The notes under the pieces are model-generated. The model was not told where the DNA came from, ran no database searches, and saw only the letters and a program-made list of their open reading frames with translations. 64,000 nt of DNA from DATARR01 sp034666985 (lineage in GTDB: Bacteria; Acidobacteriota; Thermoanaerobaculia; Multivoradales; UBA5704): NCBI GenBank assembly GCA_034666985.1, contig JAXDKS010000057.1, positions 1 to 64,000 on the forward strand, read 5' to 3'. The position numbers were made by a program, and so were the translations under genes. Below, one piece after another: positions 45,207-53,499 of this stretch. Numbering within the stretch: position 1 is the stretch's first letter; each line of letters opens with the position of its first letter.

Positions 45207-45719
45207 ATGTGGCCAGTCAATACGGTTCGTCCCAGAGTCTTCGTGAGCTACCATCATGGTAACGATCAGTGGTACTACAACGAATTCAGTTTAGCCTTCC
45301 ACAACATTTATGAGACCATCCAGGACAATTCTGTTGACCGAATCATTGGCAGCGCTAGTCCAGACTATGTTATTCGACGGATCCGCGAGAACCACATAAC
45401 GGGCACATCTTGCACAGTCGTGCTCTGTGGTCCAGAGACACGCTGGCGTAAGTATGTTGACTGGGAGATCAAAGCCACGCTGGACAAGCAGCATGGCCTC
45501 GTTGGGATCAATTTACCCAATAACCCACGTGATCCTAATAGGTTAGTGCATAAGCCAGACCGCTTACAGGACAACATGGACTCCGGCTATGCTCTATGGC
45601 TTGCGTGGGAGGACCTGGGCAGAGGCTCGGAGTTTCTGAAGGCGTGCGTCTTGGAAGCAAACATACGCCCTGCCAGACTTATCCAGAACGGCCGACCTTT
45701 AAGGCAGCGGAACGGGTAA
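45207..45719 (+). CDS. TIR-like protein (ThsB/DUF1863 type)
   Basis: A 170-residue protein built from one TIR-like fold: strand A RVFVSYHHGND (10-20), DNSVDRIIGSASPDYVIRRIREN, then TSCTVVLCGPETRWRKYVDWEIKATLDKQHGLVGINLP, which matches the DUF1863/MTH538-like family containing the Thoeris sensor ThsB. Such proteins make a NAD-derived signal after phage infection. No ThsA is present; a DUF4238 gene follows after 7 bases. The base composition is clearly lower in GC than that of parC, and codons end in A/T more often, indicating transfer. Confidence 0.78.
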   Translation: MWPVNTVRPRVFVSYHHGNDQWYYNEFSLAFHNIYETIQDNSVDRIIGSASPDYVIRRIRENHITGTSCTVVLCGPETRWRKYVDWEIKATLDKQHGLVGINLPNNPRDPNRLVHKPDRLQDNMDSGYALWLAWEDLGRGSEFLKACVLEANIRPARLIQNGRPLRQRNG

Positions 45720-45726
45720 TCCCGTG

Positions 45727-46830
45727 ATGAGTTTCGAGGAATTGTCGAAGTGGAGGGCTGTAACCGCATGCACAGGACGGTTATACTGCCAGGGGCGTTC
45801 AAACGTTACGCATTCACGATGTCCACAGGGTCACGCCGTGAAGGGCTCTATTGATAGGAAGTTCAAGAGTTACTTTGCTAGAGAGAAACCGGGAGTAGAT
45901 TTCGCACTGCTGCGGGAGAGCATCTTGGGCGAACCCCCTGAGCGACATAGCCAAACGCGAAGACACCACTACGTTCCAGCATTCCTGCTGCAAGGCTTCA
46001 CGCCTTCTGGCCAGCGGGATGACTTCCTATGGGTGCACGATAGAGAGCAAGGCAAGGCGTGGCGCGCCAAGCCGGACCAAGCAGCTCACGAACGCGATTA
46101 CTATAGGGTCGAGATCCCTGAGACTGACCCCAACATCGTGGAGACCACCTTTTCTCAAATGGAGGGCCAAGCATCCCTCCTCCTCCAAGAAATGATTCGG
46201 AGCCACCAACTGCCGCACGGCGAAGACTTCCAGGTCCTCATTGGGTTCGTAACCCTACTCGCCCTCCGGACACCGTCATTTCGGGGAATGTACGAACGCA
46301 ACATGGAGCACCTGTACAGGCACCAAGCCAAAGTGTTTCTCGCACGCCGAGAGCTATTCGATCAATTTATTGAAGAGAAGCGGAAGGAAGGCGTGGAGAT
46401 ACCGCCGGAAATCACTTATGAGGGGCTGCGCGATTTCGCCTTCGATGACGAGAGGTACACGGTGGAGATCCCTCGCACCAAATCCGTTCAGATGCTCCTC
46501 GAGATGTGGCAAAGTCTTGTCCCGATTTTCTTAGATCGGCGGTGGTCGTTGTTCTACACTCGGCCGGACGAAAGGCACCTTTTCTGCTCGGATATGCCCG
46601 TTTCAATTACTCCTACTTCACCCGATTTTAAGCCACGGTTCCTAGGGTTCGGCCTACGACAAACAGAGCTGACGATACCTTTGAGTAGATCAATAGCCCT
46701 CGTAGGCAGCTACGAGGCTCCAAGCATTACCGCGGAAATGCCCTTGGGGCTCGTTCGAGAGACGAATAACAGGACGCTTTCCTTCGCAGAAAGATTCTTG
46801 TACTCCGCGGAGAAGAGCCTTGTGATTTAG
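45727..46830 (+). CDS. DUF4238 protein, partner of the TIR gene
   Basis: A 367-residue protein. HHYVPAFLLQGF at 80-91 is the DUF4238 signature, normally close to the N-terminus, and RPDERHLFCSDMPVSITP is a conserved later segment. The start is uncertain: ATG 45727 (or GTG 45724) adds about 75 residues before the domain, a GTG at 45838 fewer. It follows the TIR-like gene after 7 bases on the same strand, with the same low-GC composition, so they are probably co-transcribed and act together. DUF4238 biochemistry is unknown to me; an effector role is an inference. Confidence 0.7.
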   Translation: MSFEELSKWRAVTACTGRLYCQGRSNVTHSRCPQGHAVKGSIDRKFKSYFAREKPGVDFALLRESILGEPPERHSQTRRHHYVPAFLLQGFTPSGQRDDFLWVHDREQGKAWRAKPDQAAHERDYYRVEIPETDPNIVETTFSQMEGQASLLLQEMIRSHQLPHGEDFQVLIGFVTLLALRTPSFRGMYERNMEHLYRHQAKVFLARRELFDQFIEEKRKEGVEIPPEITYEGLRDFAFDDERYTVEIPRTKSVQMLLEMWQSLVPIFLDRRWSLFYTRPDERHLFCSDMPVSITPTSPDFKPRFLGFGLRQTELTIPLSRSIALVGSYEAPSITAEMPLGLVRETNNRTLSFAERFLYSAEKSLVI

Positions 46831-47012
46831 CGACATGTATCCAACAGAGCTATTGGCGTGGGGCAGAACTCATGCCATACATATGATCGGGAGTACCTGG
46901 ATCAACTACTCGCGATCCGCAAATTCCTAGAACAGGGTGAAGCGGCCCTGCCCCGCGATCTTGTTTTCAAGTCGACTCCCTGTATCTCTCCCTGCGCCTG
47001 AGGCTCAGGCTC

Positions 47013-47041
47013 TTATCCGAACACTCAAGATATGGTATACT
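47013..47041 (+). promoter_or_regulatory. Predicted promoter of second DUF433 gene
   Basis: TTATCC and TATACT are separated by 17 bases; the -10 hexamer matches the consensus in five of six positions. A GGAGGT Shine-Dalgarno follows before the ATG at 47061. A small palindrome (GCCTGAG-G-CTCAGGC, 46995-47009) just upstream could be an operator. Confidence 0.45.
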
Positions 47042-47060
47042 TCCTCATGTGGAGGTAACC

Positions 47061-47279
47061 ATGGACGCAACCTTGGTCAGCCGCGATCCCGAAATCATGA
47101 GCGGAGCTCTTTGCTTCACGGGTACTCGTGTCCCTATACAGAACCTCTTCGACTACCTCGAAGGTAGCTCTTCTTTGGACGAGTTCCTCGAAGACTTTCC
47201 GTCTGTAAGGCGAGAAACGGCTGTGGCAGTTCTGGAAGCCGCCCGAGCCAGGCTGTTCGCCGATGCGACTGCTGCTTGA
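47061..47279 (+). CDS. DUF433 antitoxin, second copy
   Basis: A 72-residue protein closely similar in pattern to the one at 7017-7238: SRDPEIMSGALCFTGTRVPIQNLFDYLEGSSSLDEFLEDFPSV. Good GGAGGT site before the ATG. The toxin ATG overlaps its end by 17 bases, exactly as in the first module, but the toxin here is cut off after 13 codons, so this is a solitary antitoxin. Confidence 0.82.
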   Translation: MDATLVSRDPEIMSGALCFTGTRVPIQNLFDYLEGSSSLDEFLEDFPSVRRETAVAVLEAARARLFADATAA

Positions 47280-47301
47280 CGAGTCCTTGCCAAGACAGAT
47301 C
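47263..47301 (+). pseudogene. Truncated DUF5615 toxin (first 13 codons)
   Basis: MRLLLDESLPRQI is the start of a DUF5615 PIN-like toxin, like MRVLLDECVPRPL in the intact module at 6710-7033. Immediately after it the frame continues into a lipoprotein, so the rest of the toxin has been deleted and the fragment joined in frame to an unrelated gene. Confidence 0.7.
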
Positions 47302-47778
47302 ATGCAACGACGCCCCTTCCTCCTCTCCCTTCTCGCGCTCAGCATGGCGTGCACTACCGCGTATCGCCAAACGTCAAAGCCTTTCCCCTGGCCTGGACAG
47401 AAAGCACCACCGTTCTCACGCAAGGCCGCTTTCGTTCGCAAGGGAGACGATCTGTGCTCCCACTCGGTGACTGTCAGCAACATCGAGTACAACTTCGATA
47501 CGTCCTGCGACGGGAACGTCGTCCTCTACGTTCAAACCTTTGACAAGCAGTTCATATCCCCTGAGGGGATCTCCATCGGGTGGACTCTCCGGGAAGCCGT
47601 GATGGCGGGAGGCATTCTGCGCACGGGCAAGGACTGCGGAGTAAACCTGCCCTCTCATTGGATTGCTCGTCCTCCAGTGCGCGTAAATCCCCAAGGCACT
47701 GCAGTAGAGCCATGCTCTCAGCTCCTCGACGAGGAGATCGTCTACTTCGACACGGAGCCCATCGAGCCACACATCTGA
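47302..47778 (+). CDS. Small lipoprotein, possibly fused to toxin remnant
   Basis: A 158-residue product from the ATG at 47302: basic start (MQRRP), hydrophobic core and a lipobox-like LSMAC. The mature part has four cysteines (CSHSV, TSCDG, KDCGV, EPCSQ) and no family I know. Translation could also begin at the toxin ATG at 47263, adding 13 residues before the signal sequence; no good ribosome site lies before 47302, so coupling to the upstream antitoxin is likely. Confidence 0.55.
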   Translation: MQRRPFLLSLLALSMACTTAYRQTSKPFPWPGQKAPPFSRKAAFVRKGDDLCSHSVTVSNIEYNFDTSCDGNVVLYVQTFDKQFISPEGISIGWTLREAVMAGGILRTGKDCGVNLPSHWIARPPVRVNPQGTAVEPCSQLLDEEIVYFDTEPIEPHI

Positions 47779-47783
47779 GTAGG

Positions 47784-47812
47784 TTGGGTCATTCCCCGGA
47801 TCGAGCTAGAAT
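47784..47812 (+). promoter_or_regulatory. Predicted promoter of the lanthipeptide-like precursor
   Basis: TTGGGT and TAGAAT are separated by 17 bases, the -10 matching in five of six positions. Transcription would begin near 47820, 34 bases before the ATG at 47854. Confidence 0.5.
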
Positions 47813-47853
47813 ATCGAGAATACGAGTTTCCCTGGTCCCAAAGGAGCGAAGCC

Positions 47854-48021
47854 ATGAAGAAGCTCACCAAGAAACTGACCCTGAATCGCGAGACCCTCCG
47901 CCGGCTCAACCTCGAGGAGGCGTCCCGGGTCGCCGGCGCCGCCGACCGGACGGACGAGCCCTTCTGCGTCTCGAACGCCGTGACCTGTGGCGAGGTCCAG
48001 TGCCTCGCGGGTATTGAGTAG
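47854..48021 (+). CDS. Class I lanthipeptide-like precursor peptide
   Basis: A 55-residue ORF with AAAGGAGC before the ATG. The N-terminus MKKLTKKLTLNRETLRRL matches the leader type of class I lanthipeptide precursors (K-L-x-L-N-x-E-T-x-x-x-L). VAGAA at 27-31 is a plausible protease site, leaving a core with Cys 38, 45 and 50 and Thr33, Ser40 and Thr44 as dehydration candidates. No lanB, lanC, transporter or protease gene lies within the window, so it is an orphan or modified in trans. Predicted promoter at 47784; a short GGACC/GGTCC hairpin follows the stop. Confidence 0.65.
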   Translation: MKKLTKKLTLNRETLRRLNLEEASRVAGAADRTDEPFCVSNAVTCGEVQCLAGIE

Positions 48022-48188
48022 CGGGACCTGCGCGGTCCTTCTCGAGGGCCGCCGTCCCTCCCCCTACGCTCGGTGTTGCTGGGCGAGGATTGCTGCTGAG
48101 CAGATCCTCTCCCGAGCTGGCGGCAGCCGTCACGGCAGGTTCGTCTCCGGGTTTGACTCCTTTTTTCTCCCGTGCGAAGATTTCCGGC

Positions 48189-49085
48189 ATGCCATCCATG
48201 GCCCATGAGGTCCTTGTGGATCTCTTCAAGAACCGTCCCTCGCTCGCCGCCGAGATCCTGGCCGAGGTTCTCGGCCTCTCGCTTCCGGCCTACACCGAAG
48301 CCCGCATCGCCTCGGCCGACTTGACCGAGATCCAGCCCGCCGAGTACCGCGCCGACGTCGTCGTCGTTCTTCTCGATAGAGAAATCCCCGTCCGGGTGGT
48401 CATCGTCGAGGTTCAACTGGCGGTCGATCCCAAGAAGCGCCTCAGTTGGCCCGCCTACGTGACCGTCTCGCGCGCTGTCCACGGCTGTCCGGCGGCTCTT
48501 CTCGTGGTCGCGCCCGATCCGGTCGTGGCTGGATGGTGCGCTGAGGAGATTGAGACCGGCATTCCCGGCTTCGTCCTGCGCCCGCCGGTGCTGCGCCGCA
48601 CGGCCGTTCCAGTGGTGACGGACCTCGGGGAAGCGGCCCGCCGGCCCGAGCTCGGAGTGCTCTCCGCGCTGGCGCACGGCGAGACGGAGCAGGGAGCGAC
48701 GATCGCCGCCGCGGTGGTGCCGGCGATCCAGGGGCTCGACGGCGACAGGGTCAGGCTCTACTACGACCTTGTGTACAATTCCTTGAATGAGGCGGCTCGC
48801 CGCTCACTGGAGGTACTGATGAAGGGTTACGAATATCAGAGCGATTTCGCGAAGAAGTACGTCGCGCAGGGACGTGCCGAGGGGCGCACCGAGGGCCGCA
48901 CCGAAGGGCGCACCGAGGAGGCGGCGCGCAACCTGCTGACCGTGCTGCGGGTTCGTGGCCTTGCGGTGTCCGATGCCGACCGCGAGCGCGTTCTGTCCGA
49001 GAAGGACCCGGAGCGGCTGGAGCGCTGGCTGGAGAAGGCCGCTGTCGCCGCTTCCGTCGCCGCAGTCTTCGACGAGCCGAACTGA
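48189..49085 (+). CDS. Rpn/PD-(D/E)XK nuclease-like protein
   Basis: A 298-residue protein. The N-terminal part has EYRADVVVVL and VRVVIVEVQ, the D...E-x-Q pattern of Rpn/YhgA-like PD-(D/E)XK nucleases, after HEVLVDLFKNRPSLAAEIL. The C-terminal part is helical with a charged repeat (RTEGRTEGRTEGRTEE) from a 12-bp tandem DNA repeat near 48880-48920. ATG at 48189 or 48198. Family members are widespread and variable; a role as transposase-like recombination nuclease is inferred. Confidence 0.65.
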   Translation: MPSMAHEVLVDLFKNRPSLAAEILAEVLGLSLPAYTEARIASADLTEIQPAEYRADVVVVLLDREIPVRVVIVEVQLAVDPKKRLSWPAYVTVSRAVHGCPAALLVVAPDPVVAGWCAEEIETGIPGFVLRPPVLRRTAVPVVTDLGEAARRPELGVLSALAHGETEQGATIAAAVVPAIQGLDGDRVRLYYDLVYNSLNEAARRSLEVLMKGYEYQSDFAKKYVAQGRAEGRTEGRTEGRTEEAARNLLTVLRVRGLAVSDADRERVLSEKDPERLERWLEKAAVAASVAAVFDEPN

Positions 49086-49186
49086 GGGCCTCGAGACTTC
49101 GCGTTCGTAAATTCAGGGTGCGTTCGGGTTGGATCAACGCAGTTCGATTTCTGCGCCTTATTTCGAGAAGCCCTCCTGGCGACAAT

Positions 49187-49227
49187 GACGTTTGGGGTCC
49201 ATCTTCGGAGGATGGAGCCCAAACGTC
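49187..49227. terminator. Hairpin between convergent genes
   Basis: GACGTTTGGG-G-TCCATC pairs with GATGGA-G-CCCAAACGTC, a stem of about 16 bp with one mismatch around a short TTCGGAG loop. It sits between the ends of the Rpn-like gene and the phosphoesterase gene and could serve both. No T-run. Confidence 0.5.
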
Positions 49228-49240
49228 GGAGACAGCAGCC

Positions 49241-49984
49241 CTACGCCCCGAAGGCCAGCCGGTCCGCCAGGGTGTGGGGCAGGCCGGCCTTGCGAATGCG
49301 GCGTTGCGACTCCTGGATGGGATATTCGACCCGGTACCAGCGGACGATCCCCTTGGCGCTGTCGTAGGTCATGTAGGAGGCGCGGGGGTCGCGATCCCGC
49401 GGCTGGCCGATGGAGCCGGGGTTGATGAGGTAGCGCAGCCCCGGATCGAGCTTGATCCGGCCGCTCGTCCCCCGCAGCGCCCGCACCCCGATGAGCCGGC
49501 CTTCCAGCGAGAAGAGCGACGGGATGTGGGTGTGGCCGAAGAAGGTCACCGGCATCCGGAAGCTCGAGAAGATCTCCCAGGCGTCGACGTCGGAGAAGAC
49601 GTAGGTGTCCTCATCGAGGGGCGAGCCGTGGCAGATGGCCAACCCCTCCTCCACTTGCAGCGGACCCTGGGGCAGATTGCGGACGTAGCGGAGATTGGCC
49701 GGAGTGAGGCGGCCGGTGGTCCACTGCGCCGCGGCCAGGGCGGTCTGGTTGAAGTTGCCGCCCGAGTCGATCCCGGCCACCACCTTGTCGTGGTTGCCGC
49801 GCACGGTGTGGAGGCGGGGCCCGAGGGCGCGCACGGCGTCCACCACCTGGTTGGGCGCGGCGCCGTAGCCCACCAGGTCGCCGAGCACCAGCACGGCGTC
49901 GAAGCGCTTGCGGCGTGCCCGCCGGAGGACGGCCTCGAAGGCGTCCCAGTTGGCGTGCATGTCTGAGAGAATCAGGTAGCGCAC
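49241..49984 (-). CDS. Calcineurin-like metallophosphoesterase
   Basis: A 247-residue YfcE/MJ0936-type phosphodiesterase. All metal-binding motifs are present: SDMHAN (D8, H10), LGDLVGYG, RGNHD, CHGSP, and FGHTHIP. The end of the fold has INPGSIGQPRDRDPRASY. Substrate cannot be told from sequence. ATG start. It lies 41 bases downstream of aroK on the same strand. Confidence 0.88.
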   Translation of the reverse strand: MRYLILSDMHANWDAFEAVLRRARRKRFDAVLVLGDLVGYGAAPNQVVDAVRALGPRLHTVRGNHDKVVAGIDSGGNFNQTALAAAQWTTGRLTPANLRYVRNLPQGPLQVEEGLAICHGSPLDEDTYVFSDVDAWEIFSSFRMPVTFFGHTHIPSLFSLEGRLIGVRALRGTSGRIKLDPGLRYLINPGSIGQPRDRDPRASYMTYDSAKGIVRWYRVEYPIQESQRRIRKAGLPHTLADRLAFGA

Positions 49985-49997
49985 AGGTTGTCCTCGA

Positions 49998-50028
49998 TCA
50001 AAGCGCCCCGATCAGCGATCCCCGATCA
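49998..50028 (-). repeat. 14-bp tandem stop-codon array after aroK
   Basis: On the minus strand TGATCG recurs every 14 bases, the TGAs lying at 50028 (the aroK stop), 50014 and 50000. Units are TGATCGGGGATCGC, then TGATCGGGGCGCTT. A 14-bp period closes all three frames. Confidence 0.82.
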
Positions 50029-50529
50029 GCGATCCCCAATCAATAAGGCGATCCTCGCCGCGATCTCCTCCGGCCCCTCGCCGGGGGCCACGTCCACCGT
50101 CACGTCCGACCGGCGGTAGGCGGGCAGACGCTGGCGGTAGAGCTCCAGGGCCTGCACCTCGTCGCGAAACAGCGGCCGGTCGATCTTCCCCCAGGCGCCG
50201 ATGCGCGAGACGATGGTGGCGAACGGCGTGTTGAGCCACACCGACAACCCGTTCGCTCCGATCCAGCGCGCGTTCGGCTCTGACACCATGGTACCCCCTC
50301 CGGTCGAGACCACGACGTCCGGAAACCTCGCGGTGTCGCGCAGGACCTCGGCCTCCATCTGCCGGAAGTCGGCCTCCCCCTGCGCCTCGAAGATCTCCCG
50401 CACCGTCGCTCCCGACCACTGCTCGATCATCTCGTCCAGATCCACGAAGGGCACCCCCAGACGCGCCGCCAGCCGCCGGCCCACCGTGGTCTTGCCAGAG
50501 CCCATGAACCCCGTCAGGTAGACGCGCAT
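50026..50529 (-). CDS. aroK: Shikimate kinase
   Basis: A 167-residue kinase phosphorylating shikimate in the aromatic amino acid pathway. Walker A GFMGSGKTTVGRRLA (7-21), DLDEMIEQ for shikimate binding, EAEVLRD, the STGGGTM segment, and the LID arginine in DRPLF are present. The ATG lies inside the end of thiE (16-base overlap). Confidence 0.93.
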   Translation of the reverse strand: MRVYLTGFMGSGKTTVGRRLAARLGVPFVDLDEMIEQWSGATVREIFEAQGEADFRQMEAEVLRDTARFPDVVVSTGGGTMVSEPNARWIGANGLSVWLNTPFATIVSRIGAWGKIDRPLFRDEVQALELYRQRLPAYRRSDVTVDVAPGEGPEEIAARIALLIGDR

Positions 50530-51158
50530 GGGCCCTCGCCCACCGCCGCCAGCAACCGGCGGCAGTTGGCGCGGACGTCCCCGCGGCAGACCGCTCCCAG
50601 TACGGCCGCGGCATCGGCGCCAGCGGCCAGCACGGCGGCCACGTTGCCGGCGTCGATGCCGCCGATGGCCACCAGCCGCTTACCCGTAAGAACCCGGGCC
50701 CGGCGCACGAAGTCGAGGCCCACCACCGGGTCCGGCCACTCCTTGCCCGTGGTGGGGAAGACCGGCCCCACGGCGACGACGGCCACCTCCGGATCGGCCG
50801 CCGCCGCCGCGAGTTGCTCCTCGTCGTGAGTCGAGAGGCCGAGACGAATTCCCCCTTCCAGCCTTACCACCACCCGCCGGGCCGCGCGCGGCGGCAGGTC
50901 GGCCTGGCCGAGGTGGAGGCCCTGCACGGGGAAGAGGGCCGCGAGGTCCGCCCGGTCGTCCACCCAGAGCTCCACGCCGCTGCCTTCGAGGGCGCGGCAG
51001 CAACCCTCCAGCATCGGATACCACTCCCGGCCGGAGAGCCGCTTGGCCCGGATCTGGATCCAGCGCACCCCGGCCTCCGCCATCTCGGACACGGCGGCGG
51101 GTAACGGCCGGGGGTGGAGCGCCTCGGCGTCGGCGATGGCATAGATCGCGGACGTCAT
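50514..51158 (-). CDS. thiE: Thiamine phosphate synthase ThiE-like
   Basis: A 214-residue TIM-barrel protein. Segments typical of ThiE/TenI include WIQIRAKRLSGREW, WVDDRADLAALFPVQGLHLGQADLP, LGLSTHDEEQL, VAVGPVFPTTGKEW and AIGGIDAGNVAAVLAAGADAAAVLGAV. ThiE joins HMP-PP and HET-P; a TenI-type role is the alternative. The ATG at 51158 overlaps the accC stop. No other thi gene is nearby. Confidence 0.82.
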   Translation of the reverse strand: MTSAIYAIADAEALHPRPLPAAVSEMAEAGVRWIQIRAKRLSGREWYPMLEGCCRALEGSGVELWVDDRADLAALFPVQGLHLGQADLPPRAARRVVVRLEGGIRLGLSTHDEEQLAAAAADPEVAVVAVGPVFPTTGKEWPDPVVGLDFVRRARVLTGKRLVAIGGIDAGNVAAVLAAGADAAAVLGAVCRGDVRANCRRLLAAVGEGPCAST

Positions 51159-52519
51159 TTGCCGCCGTCGCCCGTCCGTGCCTCCCGCTGGAGGAAGCGT
51201 TCCATGAAGCGCGTCGACAGCCGGCCGGCGATGAAGTCCGGATCGCGGAGGATGCGCCGGTGAAGGGGGATGGAGGTCTGGATCCCTTCCACCACGAAGA
51301 AGTCGAGCGCCCGGCACATGCGGGCGATCGCGTAATCCCGGGTGCGATCGTGAACGATCAGCTTGGCCACCAGGGAGTCGTAATACGGAGGGATGACGTA
51401 GTCCTCGTAGCCGTGGGTGTCCACCCGGGTGCCGGGTCCGCCCGGCAGGTGGAAGGTCTTGAGCGGGCCGGGGCTGGGCGCGAAGGTGTCCGGGTTCTCG
51501 GCGTTCACCCGGCACTCGATGGCATGGCCGCGGGGCTTGAGGCCGTTCGGGATCTCCAGCCGCCGGCCGACCGCCACCTCGATCTGCATCTTCACCAGGT
51601 CGAGGCCGGTGACCATCTCGGTGACCGGGTGCTCGACCTGAATGCGGGTGTTCATCTCCATGAAGTAGAAGCGGCCGTCGGAATCGAGGAGGAACTCGAT
51701 GGTGCCCGCGTTCTCATAGCCCACGGCCTCACAGAGGCGGACGGCCGCGGCTCCCATCTCCTCGCGCAGCTCCTGGGTTAGGGCTGGCGACGGCGACTCC
51801 TCGATCAGCTTCTGGTGCCGGCGCTGGATGGAGCACTCGCGCTCCCCCAGGTGGACCACCCGGCCGTGATGATCGCCGAACACCTGGAATTCGATGTGCC
51901 GCGGCTCCATCAGATACTTCTCGATGTAGACCGAGCCGTCGCCGAAGGCCTTCTCGGCCTCGGACTGGGCGGCGGCGAGCTGGCCGGCCAGCTCGTCCTC
52001 GGCGAGGACGATCCGCATGCCGCGGCCGCCACCCCCCGCCGAGGCCTTGAGGATGACCGGATAGCCGACGTCCGCCGCCAGGCTCAGGGCCTCCTCCACG
52101 CTCTGCAGCGGCTCCTGGCTGCCGGGGAGCACGGGCACGCCCGCCGCCTTCGCCGTCTGCCGGGCCTTGGCCTTGTCGCCCATCAGGCGGATGACCTCCG
52201 GCCGGGGGCCGATCCAGCCGATCTTGCACTCGTTGAGCACCTCGGCGAAGTGGGCGTTCTCGGCCAGGAAGCCATAGCCGGGATGGACGGCGTCGGCGCC
52301 GGTGATCTCGGCGGCCGAGATGATGGACGAGATGTTGAGGTAGCTCTGCTTCGAGGGCGGCGGACCGATGCAGACGTCCTCGTCCGCGTAGGTGACGTGC
52401 AGGCTGTCGCGGTCGGCGGTCGAGTAGACGGCGACGGTCTGGATCCCCAGCTCCTTGCAGGCCTGGATGATGCGGAGCGCGATCTCGCCCCGGTTGGCGA
52501 TCAGGATCTTCTTGAACAT
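51155..52519 (-). CDS. accC: Biotin carboxylase AccC
   Basis: A 454-residue ATP-grasp enzyme that carboxylates biotin on AccB. N-terminal KILIANRGEIALRIIQACKELGI, HPGYGFLAENA, the glycine loop KASAGGGGRGMRIV, EKYLMEPRHIEFQVFGDHHG, ECSIQRRHQKLIEE and MEMNTRIQVEHPVTEM are all present. It lies 16 bases after accB, forming accB-accC. Confidence 0.96.
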   Translation of the reverse strand: MFKKILIANRGEIALRIIQACKELGIQTVAVYSTADRDSLHVTYADEDVCIGPPPSKQSYLNISSIISAAEITGADAVHPGYGFLAENAHFAEVLNECKIGWIGPRPEVIRLMGDKAKARQTAKAAGVPVLPGSQEPLQSVEEALSLAADVGYPVILKASAGGGGRGMRIVLAEDELAGQLAAAQSEAEKAFGDGSVYIEKYLMEPRHIEFQVFGDHHGRVVHLGERECSIQRRHQKLIEESPSPALTQELREEMGAAAVRLCEAVGYENAGTIEFLLDSDGRFYFMEMNTRIQVEHPVTEMVTGLDLVKMQIEVAVGRRLEIPNGLKPRGHAIECRVNAENPDTFAPSPGPLKTFHLPGGPGTRVDTHGYEDYVIPPYYDSLVAKLIVHDRTRDYAIARMCRALDFFVVEGIQTSIPLHRRILRDPDFIAGRLSTRFMERFLQREARTGDGGK

Positions 52520-52535
52520 CGGCGGGCTCGGCGTC

Positions 52536-53075
<540 letters not shown>

Positions 53076-53100
53076 TGGATGCCCCTTTGCAAGTCCCCTG

Positions 53101-53126
53101 CGACCTCACCCCTGACCCCTCTCCTG
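53101..53126. repeat. Partial arm of the palindromic element
   Basis: CGACCTCACCCCTGACCCCT and the following bases resemble one arm of the elements at 36646 and 42623. No second arm is present, so this is a solitary or decayed fragment. It lies between accB and the roadblock gene. Confidence 0.5.
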
Positions 53127-53138
53127 AAGAGAGCGAGG

Positions 53139-53495
53139 TCAGGAGAGATCCGCCTCCAGGACCAGACGCGCTCGCCGGAGCTCGAACCGGGCCCGCCCAT
53201 AGTTCCCTTCGGGCCCCAGCACGAGAAGCAGATAATAGTCTGCGGCGACGGAGCTTACCATCAGCGTCAACCGGTCCGTCATCACCGAGAGGTGCTGCAC
53301 CTCCCCGACGTCCAGCTCGCGATGGTTCTCGGTGATCGAGCGCACCTGGGCGACCAGCTCGGCGGCCAGGGCCTCGAGGTCCAGGTTCGGATCGGAGCTG
53401 ACGGATTCCACTGGCATCCCGTCCTTGGCTACCAGCGAGAGGGCCAGGGACCCCTCGATGCGGTTGCTGATACGGCTCAACTGGTCAAGAAACAT
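53139..53495 (-). CDS. Roadblock/LC7 protein (MglB-like)
   Basis: A 118-residue single roadblock domain: LDQLSRISNRIEGSLALSLVAKDGMPVESV, LAAELVAQVRSITENHRELDVGEVQHLSVMTDRLTLMVSSV and YYLLLVLGPEGNYGRARFELRRA. MglB proteins dimerise and act as GAPs for MglA-type GTPases that set cell polarity for pili. No MglA is in the window. It follows the TPR gene by 4 bases. Confidence 0.8.
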   Translation of the reverse strand: MFLDQLSRISNRIEGSLALSLVAKDGMPVESVSSDPNLDLEALAAELVAQVRSITENHRELDVGEVQHLSVMTDRLTLMVSSVAADYYLLLVLGPEGNYGRARFELRRARLVLEADLS

Positions 53496-53499
53496 GCGC

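Noticed and set aside
45207..46830. Standard Thoeris system
   Set aside because: The TIR-like gene fits ThsB, but no ThsA (SIR2-SLOG or membrane-macro) is encoded nearby. The partner is a DUF4238 protein.
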